Of a stretch of 13,920 bases of DNA, positions 7,642 through 13,738 are shown piece after piece. The notes under the pieces were generated by a model. The model did no database searches, was not told the DNA's origin, and worked only from the letters and a program-made list of their open reading frames with translations. Numbering within the stretch: position 1 is the stretch's first letter; each line of letters starts with the position of its first letter. The position numbers and the translations under genes are program-made. Origin of the DNA: Pelotomaculum sp. UBA5255 (GTDB lineage: Bacteria > Bacillota > Desulfotomaculia > Desulfotomaculales > Pelotomaculaceae); contig DHTR01000096.1 in assembly GCA_002408725.1 (NCBI GenBank), forward strand, positions 1,972 to 15,891, written 5' to 3'.

Positions 7642-7650
7642 TGATATAAT
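7642..7650 (+). promoter_or_regulatory. Extended -10 promoter for dam
   Basis: TGATATAAT combines a perfect -10 hexamer (TATAAT, 7645-7650) with the TGn extension. No good -35 is present 17 bp upstream (TAGGAC), which is common for extended -10 promoters. The RNA would start near 7657, about 40 bases before the methyltransferase start codon. This promoter is divergent from the valS promoter about 100 bp away. Confidence 0.6.
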
Positions 7651-7697
7651 GTTTAAGTCAAGGTAAATATAACTTTTTTATAGAAGTTAAATCAAAG

Positions 7698-8534
7698 GTG
7701 ATCACAATATCTGTCCATTCCTGGAGTAAAGGTCTTCCATTAAAGCCGGTGATTAAGTGGGCCGGCGGTAAAAGCCAACTCATCGCTCAATTCCTGCCCC
7801 TCTTTCCCAGTAAGGTTAACTTTCTGGTCGAGCCTTTTTTTGGCGGCGGGGCAGTTTTTTTTCACCTGAACCCGCAAAAGGCTATTATTGCTGATAAAAG
7901 CGAGGAACTCATGAATTTTTACCGGGTGGTCCGTGACAACCCGGACCAGCTCATAGCAGACATCAAAAGGCATGTCAACACCAAGGAGTATTACTATCAG
8001 GTCCGGAGCCTGGACCCATCACAAATGACCGATGTCGAAAGAGCCTCGCGCTTTCTATACCTGAACAAGTTCGCTTACAACGGCCTCTGGCGGGTCAACA
8101 GCAAAGGTCTGCACAACGTACCTTACGGATACTACAAGAATAAACGACTGGTTGACGAGGAGAACCTCTATAGGATTAGCGCCACTCTCAGGAAAGCCAG
8201 AATCCTGTGCGGGGATTTCTCGCTGGCGCTTGAAGAAACCGAACCGGGCATGTTCGTGTACCTGGATCCTCCCTATCATCCGCTGTCGGAAACCGCTAAA
8301 TTCACCAGTTACACCGCCGCTCCCTTCGGGAAAGAGGAGCAACTGCGGCTTGCTCAGGCCTTTCATAACCTGGACAAACAGGGGTGCAGGGTGATGCTGA
8401 GCAATTCAGACACTCCTTTTACCCGCGAACTGTACAGGGGTTATGACCTTGTGGAAGTCACGGCCAGGCGGTCCATAAATTGCAAAGCGGAAGGCCGGGG
8501 CTTGATCACGGAACTGGTGATCAGGAACTATTAA
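7698..8534 (+). CDS. dam: D12-class DNA N6-adenine methyltransferase (Dam type)
   Basis: The enzyme transfers a methyl group from S-adenosylmethionine to adenine in DNA. It is a D12-class (M.DpnM/Dam-like) protein of 278 residues, the usual size. KWAGGKSQL (residues 20-28) and EPFFGGGAVFF (45-55) form the cofactor-binding region. The NGLWRVNSKGLHNVPYG stretch is the family's substrate-side motif. DPPY at 190-193 is the catalytic motif IV, followed by a TSYTAAPFG segment. Specificity is probably GATC by family resemblance but cannot be proved here. The GTG start at 7698 is uncertain: AAAGGTG overlaps it rather than preceding it, and the conserved core begins only at residue 17, so a shorter protein is possible. 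No restriction endonuclease is next to it. Only 51 bp separate it from the AAA/RyR gene, so the two are likely cotranscribed; a small GCCC/GGGC hairpin lies in that gap. Confidence 0.93.
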   Translation: MITISVHSWSKGLPLKPVIKWAGGKSQLIAQFLPLFPSKVNFLVEPFFGGGAVFFHLNPQKAIIADKSEELMNFYRVVRDNPDQLIADIKRHVNTKEYYYQVRSLDPSQMTDVERASRFLYLNKFAYNGLWRVNSKGLHNVPYGYYKNKRLVDEENLYRISATLRKARILCGDFSLALEETEPGMFVYLDPPYHPLSETAKFTSYTAAPFGKEEQLRLAQAFHNLDKQGCRVMLSNSDTPFTRELYRGYDLVEVTARRSINCKAEGRGLITELVIRNY

Positions 8535-8585
8535 GGAAGAGAACAAATTGGCCCTATGGGCAAATTAAATTAAATGAGGTAAAGT

Positions 8586-11171
8586 ATGGAGGATCGGAAC
8601 AACACAATCGTAGTAAGCGGTGATATTTGCATCAATACACTTCTTTGGACTACTTACCCGCAGAATCAGAACGGCTGGAACTGGCAAACGCATGTAAATA
8701 TGCGCAGCATATCAATGCCGGGCGAATCCATGCTATTGGCCAAGCTCATCTCTTTGGCAATCGAGCAACCGGTTCTTTCTCCGGATATGCAGAATAAGGA
8801 ATCCATAAACTCAAACAAATTTCTTCATTCCACAGCAGAGATAGAACCATTTCCCAGAATTCCAGGCGAAAAAGACAGGAGTAAAGTGTACCGGATCAGT
8901 CGTTATCTTGGTTTTACAGGAACATCATCTGGATTACCGAAATTGCTTCCTGTTGTTCATGATGATGCGGATGCAGCAATGGTCGTCATTGATGACGAGA
9001 ACAATGGATTCAATGAACATGAAGAGTTTTGGCCGCTAGCCCTGAAAACAGAAGGGAAAAATCCGCTTGTCCTATACAAATTGAATAATCCGAATGTGTC
9101 CAGTGCATTATGGAAGCATCTTGTGGAAAAACACATGGAAAAAACGATTATTATCATCAATAGTGAAGACCTGCGTGCCAAAGGAGTGAACATCAGCAAA
9201 AGCATCTCCTGGGAAAGAACGGCACAAGATTTTGTATGGCAGTTGAACAATAATCCCAATCTTTCCTTTCTTGCGGGCTGCAGGCATCTGATCCTCACTT
9301 TCGGACTGGAGGGCGTAATCTATTATAAATGTAACGGGGTTTCCGAATCCCGCCTTTATTTTATGCCCTATGAATTCGAGGGAGATTTCTCGAAGGAGAT
9401 TCGGGGTAGTATGTATGGATATACTTCCTGTTTTGTTGCAGGTTTGGTTAAGAGCATTGCTTCAAAGGGAATGCAAGAGGAAGAACTGGTTTTCTCAATC
9501 AATGATGGCATTCGCGAAGGCATTGTAGCCGCACAAAAATATTATATCGACGGCTTTGGCAGGAACACATCTTCATTTACCTTCCCGAACCCAAATATCT
9601 TTTTGGAAGATGTCAGTTATCCAATTTCAAAAGAAAATGTACAGGATGTGAAAATTCACATTCCAATCAATAATGACAGTCAGGACAGTTGGTATATTTT
9701 AAATGATAAAAGCCCGTCCAATCTTGTAGAAATCGCCGCAGAAATCGTAAAAAGCGGTGAAGAGAAGGTTCTGAAGTTTATCCCGGTTGCCCGGTTCGGA
9801 CAGTTGAAAACTGTGGACCGGACAGAAATTGAAAGCTATCGGAGCATCAATAACCTGATGTGCGAGTATATTGCAACAAAAAACGCAATCAGACCCCTTT
9901 CCATTGCTGTATTCGGAACCCCGGGCTCCGGAAAATCCTATGGTGTAACTGAAGTAGCTGCAAATATTGCACCTGATCTAATCAAGAAATTAAATTTTAA
10001 TTTGTCCCAGTTCCGGTCGCCTTCTGATCTTGCCAAGGTTTTTCATAAAGCCAGGGATTTTTCGTTGGAGGGGAAGGTACCACTGATCATTTTTGATGAA
10101 TTTGACGCTTCTTTTGAAGGAAAGCTGGGATGGCTGAAATATTTTTTAGCTCCCATGCAGGACGGATTGTTCAGAGAAGAGGATACGGTACACCCCATCG
10201 GAAAGGCAATATTTGTATTTGCAGGCGGAACCAGCAGCACATTTGAGGAATTCTGCGGCGAGGCAATCACGGATGACGAGGAAAAGAAACGGTTTTTAAT
10301 GGAGTTTAAAAGTGCAAAAGGTCCGGACTTCATCAGCCGTCTGAGGGGGAACGTCAACATTCTTGGACCAAACCCATCAAATCATCAGGTGGACCAATTG
10401 TTTGTCATCCGCAGGGCAATGCTGCTTCGCTCTTTATTTAAGAGAAAGCTGCCCCATCTGATTAACGACAGAGGCGAGGCCCAGATCGACAATGGTGTAT
10501 TACGGGCATTATTGAAGATTCCCAGATACAAGCATGAATCAAGGTCCATGGAAGCAATCATGGACATGAGCATACTGACTAACGCAAAAAAATGGGAACA
10601 GTCGCACCTTCCTTCCAAGGTGCAGTTGAAGTTGCATGTCGACGAAGAGCAGTTCACCCGCCACTTGATGCATGACGTTTTTTATAGTGAAAAAAATGAA
10701 AGCCTTGCATCTGCAATTTATGAAACGATACAAAACACAATGGGAAAAGATTATCTCGGCCATGAAACGGTAAAAAGTCATTGGGAAACTCTGTCCGAGG
10801 AAGAAAGAAATTTCTATCGGGAGCACATCAGGCAGATCCCGGACGCCCTGATATTGCTTCAATATGATATCGTTTCAGTGATTGAAAAACCCGAAGTGAT
10901 CAAATTGAGTAAAAAAGAAATCCGCAGCCTTGCCGAATATACGCATGAACACTGGTTTGCACAGAGAAAAGAGATGGGCTGGAAATTCGGTGAAATTCAA
11001 GATGAACAGCTTAAAACCGACCCGAGTCTGTTATCTTGGGACGCCTTAAATGAAGAGTGGAAAAAGTACATCAGCAGCATGGTGGAAAACTGGCCCGCCA
11101 TCCTGGCCAATGCGCATTTTAGAATGGAGTATCTGAAGCCTTTTGGTCAATGCGAAACACCGGACGGATAA
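8586..11171 (+). CDS. PfkB-like / AAA+ ATPase / RyR-domain fusion protein
   Basis: This is an 861-residue multidomain protein of unknown function. Residues 8-300 resemble a PfkB/ribokinase fold: it opens with IVVSGDICINTLLW, and later has HLILTFGLEGVIYYKC (like the family's v-t-G-x-x-G strand). The family's GAGD helix is replaced by MYGYTSCFVAGL at about 276-287, so the catalytic aspartate seems lost. Residues about 410-660 form an AAA+ module: Walker A GTPGSGKS at 444-451, Walker B IIFDEFD with D504/E505, a sensor-1-like strand FVFAGGTSS, and an arginine-finger-like SRLRG at 584-588. Residues about 772-850 match the RyR domain: HEHWFAQRKEMGWKFGE from H787, then a KTDPSLLSWDALNEE segment and ILANAHFRM. 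There is no signal peptide or membrane segment, so it is likely cytosolic. GAGGT five bases before the ATG supports the start. The gene looks more AT-rich than valS or folC, suggesting transfer. A defence or stress role is inference only. Confidence 0.85.
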   Translation: MEDRNNTIVVSGDICINTLLWTTYPQNQNGWNWQTHVNMRSISMPGESMLLAKLISLAIEQPVLSPDMQNKESINSNKFLHSTAEIEPFPRIPGEKDRSKVYRISRYLGFTGTSSGLPKLLPVVHDDADAAMVVIDDENNGFNEHEEFWPLALKTEGKNPLVLYKLNNPNVSSALWKHLVEKHMEKTIIIINSEDLRAKGVNISKSISWERTAQDFVWQLNNNPNLSFLAGCRHLILTFGLEGVIYYKCNGVSESRLYFMPYEFEGDFSKEIRGSMYGYTSCFVAGLVKSIASKGMQEEELVFSINDGIREGIVAAQKYYIDGFGRNTSSFTFPNPNIFLEDVSYPISKENVQDVKIHIPINNDSQDSWYILNDKSPSNLVEIAAEIVKSGEEKVLKFIPVARFGQLKTVDRTEIESYRSINNLMCEYIATKNAIRPLSIAVFGTPGSGKSYGVTEVAANIAPDLIKKLNFNLSQFRSPSDLAKVFHKARDFSLEGKVPLIIFDEFDASFEGKLGWLKYFLAPMQDGLFREEDTVHPIGKAIFVFAGGTSSTFEEFCGEAITDDEEKKRFLMEFKSAKGPDFISRLRGNVNILGPNPSNHQVDQLFVIRRAMLLRSLFKRKLPHLINDRGEAQIDNGVLRALLKIPRYKHESRSMEAIMDMSILTNAKKWEQSHLPSKVQLKLHVDEEQFTRHLMHDVFYSEKNESLASAIYETIQNTMGKDYLGHETVKSHWETLSEEERNFYREHIRQIPDALILLQYDIVSVIEKPEVIKLSKKEIRSLAEYTHEHWFAQRKEMGWKFGEIQDEQLKTDPSLLSWDALNEEWKKYISSMVENWPAILANAHFRMEYLKPFGQCETPDG

Positions 11172-11205
11172 CAGTTATATGCTTTTTCTGCGGCGCGGTG
11201 CATAG

Positions 11206-11334
11206 GTGGACGGGAGAATATATTTAGTTTCGTGCAAATGGTTATACTTCCATAAAATGAGATTGACCCTCGCTTCCGCCAGCGGTTTGCTTTTAATATT
11301 TCTCGCCCTGAGAACGGGAGGCATACCCTTTTGA
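11206..11334 (+). pseudogene. Probable C-terminal remnant of a cobalt ECF transporter T subunit (CbiQ-like)
   Basis: A 42-codon open frame ends at TGA 11332-11334. Its last 25 codons (from ATG 11257) encode a hydrophobic tail, ASASGLLLIFLALRTGGIPF. I read this as the end of a CbiQ-type membrane protein because the stop overlaps the next gene's start as TTGA, the coupling expected of a cbiQ-cbiO pair, and because the next remnant is a CbiO. The first 17 codons may not be homologous. The rest of the gene is missing; its place is taken by the methyltransferase/AAA-RyR module. The identity rests mainly on context. Confidence 0.4.
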
Positions 11335-11547
11335 GCAGTTGCATTTTAGAGCTGGAAGATGTACATTTTACTTACCCACGATGTGGACCTGGCGGTAGCC
11401 TGGGCCAAACATCTGGTGATTATGGACAACGGGGCGGTCAGGCTGACAGGCTCATCGGAAGAAGTTTACAGCAACACGGAAGCTGTGCGCAGTTTAAATC
11501 TGAACATACCTTTCGTGGTGGAGACCTACGCACCTGAAGAAAAATAG
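11331..11547 (+). pseudogene. cbiO: Internally deleted cobalt ABC transporter ATPase (CbiO remnant)
   Basis: A TTG start at 11331, with GGGAGG nine bases upstream, opens into CILELEDVHFTYP, the standard N-terminus of CbiO-type energy-coupling ATPases. The reading then jumps: from 11359 a different frame encodes LLTHDVDLAVAWAKHLVIMDNG, which is the H-loop and following strand, and the family C-terminus SLNLNIPFVVETY. The Walker A, Q-loop, ABC signature and Walker B segments, roughly 160-180 residues, are absent. The two parts join within CATTTTACTTACCCA, which can be read as HFTYP in the first frame and as ILLTH in the second. This suggests a deletion between short repeats that also shifted the frame. 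The product cannot bind ATP. A truncated 62-residue peptide from the ATG at 11359 is possible but unlikely to be functional. Confidence 0.85.
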
Positions 11548-11595
11548 CCTGGTCAGCGACAGCCAGGCGATGCCGCGAACAAGGAGTGAGCTCCT
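11547..11595 (+). other. Two adjacent stem-loops in the cbiA leader
   Basis: GCCTGG (11547-11552) pairs with CCAGGC (11563-11568) across ten bases. Fourteen bases later AGGAG (11582-11586) pairs with CTCCT (11591-11595) around TGAG. Neither is followed by a T-tract, so they are not intrinsic terminators. They lie in the 111-bp gap between the cbiO remnant and cbiA. I do not recognise a known riboswitch here, and the cobalamin (B12-box) motif GCCACTG is absent. Confidence 0.35.
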
Positions 11596-11658
11596 GACGA
11601 TGATCAGACGCCAGCAACACTAAACAGGATTAGCGCAAGAAAAGGAGTAAGAAGACAA

Positions 11659-13017
11659 ATGAACAGGCTTGTTATCGCGGGAACTCACAGCGGATCGGGT
11701 AAAACTACGGTTACCGCCGGCCTGCTGGCGGCGTTGCGTAAAAAGGGACTGAAGGTGCAGCCATTCAAGGTGGGACCGGACTATATCGACACCGGCTATC
11801 ATGCTGTCGCAGCCGGCAGGATGTCATATAACCTTGACTTCTGGATGATGCCGTCCCTAAACATCAGGCAGCTGTTCGCGCATGGCATGGAAGGCATGGA
11901 TTTTGGAATTATTGAGGGGGTTATGGGCCTTTACGACGGCGTTGGTTCCACCCCGGAAGGCAGCACCGCCGCAATAGCCCGGCTTTTAAAAGCCCCGGTG
12001 ATCCTGATCATTGATGCGGCAGGAATGTCCACCAGCGCCGCAGCCCAGGTGCTTGGCTACAAGTCTTTTGACCGGGACCTCCGCCTGGCTGGAGTGATAG
12101 TCAACAATGTAGGCAGCGAGCACCATTATAAACTTGTAAAAGAAGCGATCCAGGCTTATACAGGTGTACCGGCATTAGGATTTTTGCCGCGTGACAAATC
12201 TGTTGCCCTGCCCAGCCGCCACCTGGGGCTGCTGCCGGCTGAAGAAATGGAACGGCATGCGGAGATTATAGATAGGTCAGCTGGACTGGTGCAAGAATGG
12301 ATCGACCTTGATCAGATTATTAATTTGGGCAGCACAGCTGAACCCCTGCCGCCCGTCAGTCCCCTGACTTTTGAAAGAGGCAAACCAGTTAAAATTGCTG
12401 TAGCACGGGATCAGTCTTTCAGCTTCTACTACCGCGGTACCCTTGAAATATTAGAGACACAGGGAGCGGAATTTCAGCTGTTCAGCCCCTTGCTGGACAA
12501 CCGCCTGCCGGAAAACATCGACGGACTTTACCTCGGCGGCGGCTTTCCCGAGATCTTTGCCGGGAAACTGGCGGCAAACAGGGGCCTGCTGGAAGATATC
12601 GGGCGCAGACTAAAAGAAGGTCTGCCTTGTTACGCCGAATGCGGTGGGTTCATGTACCTGACTGAGTCCATCACCGCAAAAAACGGGGATAAGCATGCCA
12701 TGGTAGGCTTTTTTGACGGGCACACCATTATGACCGACCGCCTGCAAAGATTCGGTTATGTGGAGATCGAGTTTACCGGGGAAAATGTATTGGGCAAAGT
12801 GGGACAGAAAGCACGGGGACATGAATTTCACCATTCCTTAGTCGAAGGTATTACCTACCCCACCACTTACCTGATCAAATCAGCTTTCTCCGGAAGCCAT
12901 TGGAACTGCGGCTACCGCCGGGCAAACACACTGGCCGCGTACACTCACATAGATTTTTGGGGTTACCCCGACCTGGCCCGCCATTTCCTGGACAGATGCC
13001 GCGGCGCCGCCTGTTAA
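11659..13017 (+). CDS. cbiA: Cobyrinate a,c-diamide synthase
   Basis: CbiA amidates the a and c carboxylates of cobyrinic acid with glutamine or ammonia and ATP, in the anaerobic (early-cobalt) cobalamin pathway in the cytosol. The 452 residues match the family. The N-terminal synthetase domain has the P-loop GTHSGSGKTTVTAGL from residue 8, then FKVGPDYIDTGYH and EGVMGLYDG. The C-terminal class I glutamine amidotransferase-like domain has GLYLGGGFPE, the nucleophile C328 in YAECGGFMYL, and H388 in GHEFHHS as its partner. The usual LH-L-H end motif is replaced by YTHIDF. The ATG at 11659 has AAGGAG about 12 bases upstream, rather far. It stands where a cobalt transporter (cbiMNQO) operon would lead into cobalamin genes; the preceding cbiO is destroyed, so transcription may now come from the accessory pair's promoter or from an unseen one in the gap. 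Confidence 0.97.
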   Translation: MNRLVIAGTHSGSGKTTVTAGLLAALRKKGLKVQPFKVGPDYIDTGYHAVAAGRMSYNLDFWMMPSLNIRQLFAHGMEGMDFGIIEGVMGLYDGVGSTPEGSTAAIARLLKAPVILIIDAAGMSTSAAAQVLGYKSFDRDLRLAGVIVNNVGSEHHYKLVKEAIQAYTGVPALGFLPRDKSVALPSRHLGLLPAEEMERHAEIIDRSAGLVQEWIDLDQIINLGSTAEPLPPVSPLTFERGKPVKIAVARDQSFSFYYRGTLEILETQGAEFQLFSPLLDNRLPENIDGLYLGGGFPEIFAGKLAANRGLLEDIGRRLKEGLPCYAECGGFMYLTESITAKNGDKHAMVGFFDGHTIMTDRLQRFGYVEIEFTGENVLGKVGQKARGHEFHHSLVEGITYPTTYLIKSAFSGSHWNCGYRRANTLAAYTHIDFWGYPDLARHFLDRCRGAAC

Positions 13018-13083
13018 ATTGTTGAATACCCCTTATTTGGAGGGCAGGCTTTACTCTGTTATGGGTCAATTGTTGTTACTTAA

Positions 13084-13122
13084 AAAGCCATTTGGTCATT
13101 GGGGTGCAAACCAAATGGCTTT
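13084..13122. terminator. Bidirectional terminator between cbiA and the TIGR04086-type gene
   Basis: AAAGCCATTTGGT (13084-13096) and ACCAAATGGCTTT (13110-13122) form a perfect 13-bp stem around a 13-base loop. Rightward it ends in TTTATCTTT; leftward the stem runs into five T residues. It sits between the two convergent genes and ends about ten bases beyond the stop of the leftward gene, so it probably serves both. Confidence 0.88.
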
Positions 13123-13132
13123 ATCTTTGAAT

Positions 13133-13603
13133 TTATGACCCGGGCTGTTTTGTGGTCCTCTTTCCCCGAATTGACCTCACTTTACTGTATAAATTAACCC
13201 CGATGATTCCTCCAGCGGAGCCCACAACTCCCAAAACCACCGTGCGGAATACCAGGCCGGATGCTGAAAAACTCTTCTCGCTTCCAATAAAAAGAAGGGC
13301 TGAAAGCAGCAACCCGTAGGCCAGGCCGACCATCAAGCCGTGTAGCGCTCCCAGCGTACCGGCAGTTCTCCCGCAGGCGACCCCACCCAGAGTAGCCCCA
13401 AGGAGCGTGCCGGCTGTTACAAAAGCACTGAAACTGTAAACCGGCCCTGCAGACAGCACCACCCACGCGCACATTACGGCGCAGGCAGCCAGGGTGGCGC
13501 TAAAAGACCACGCCAGGCCTACCAGGACCGCTTCGGGTCTTATTTTTTTAACCACCGACACTCCCTGTTTGGACCAGCGCATAAACGTATAGCCCTTCAA
13601 CAT
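13133..13603 (-). CDS. TIGR04086-type (YrzE-like) small membrane protein
   Basis: This 156-residue hydrophobic protein has a short positively charged N-terminus, four predicted membrane segments and a basic tail (KVRSIRGKRTTKQPGS). Glycine-rich helices such as GTLLGATLGGVACGR and VVLGVVGSAGGIIGVNLYSKV are typical of the TIGR04086/YrzE family of spore-forming Firmicutes, whose role is unknown. The ATG at 13603 is preceded by a run of six G residues four bases upstream, somewhat close. The second ATG, seven codons later at 13582, is an alternative. A sigma-E-like promoter lies upstream and the shared terminator lies downstream, so it appears to be a single-gene unit. Assignment rests on overall pattern, not on a unique motif. 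Confidence 0.8.
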   Translation of the reverse strand: MLKGYTFMRWSKQGVSVVKKIRPEAVLVGLAWSFSATLAACAVMCAWVVLSAGPVYSFSAFVTAGTLLGATLGGVACGRTAGTLGALHGLMVGLAYGLLLSALLFIGSEKSFSASGLVFRTVVLGVVGSAGGIIGVNLYSKVRSIRGKRTTKQPGS

Positions 13604-13629
13604 AAAACCCCCCTAACCGGCTTTTTTAC

Positions 13630-13657
13630 ATTCTATGCCTTAAACACTCGTTTATGC
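13630..13657 (-). promoter_or_regulatory. Candidate sigma-E (mother-cell) promoter for the TIGR04086-type gene
   Basis: On the minus strand GCATAAA (13651-13657) is followed after 13 bp by CATAGAAT (13630-13637). This resembles the sigma-E pattern (GCATATT-type -35, CATACAAT-type -10, 13-15 bp apart). Transcription would start about 20 bases before the ATG. TAGAAT alone is also one mismatch from a sigma-A -10, but no TTGACA-like box is suitably spaced. Confidence 0.4.
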
Positions 13658-13682
13658 GGACAACCATTAAATATTGAAGCAT

Positions 13683-13734
13683 GAAAACCTCCACCCGAAA
13701 ATAATATTTAAAGAAAGAAAAACTGGAGGTTTTC
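13683..13734 (+). promoter_or_regulatory. Inverted repeat sequestering the ribosome-binding site of the last gene
   Basis: GAAAACCTCCA (13683-13693) and TGGAGGTTTTC (13724-13734) are perfectly complementary over 11 bp with a 30-base AT-rich loop. The right arm contains the GGAGG Shine-Dalgarno (13725-13729) of the gene starting at 13739. If the transcript begins upstream of 13683 the stem would hide the ribosome-binding site. Alternatively the dyad is a DNA operator. I found no confident promoter to decide between these. Confidence 0.55.
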
Positions 13735-13738
13735 GTCC

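Noticed and set aside
11548..11658. Cobalamin riboswitch before cbiA
   Set aside because: The B12-box and the other conserved cobalamin riboswitch segments are absent.
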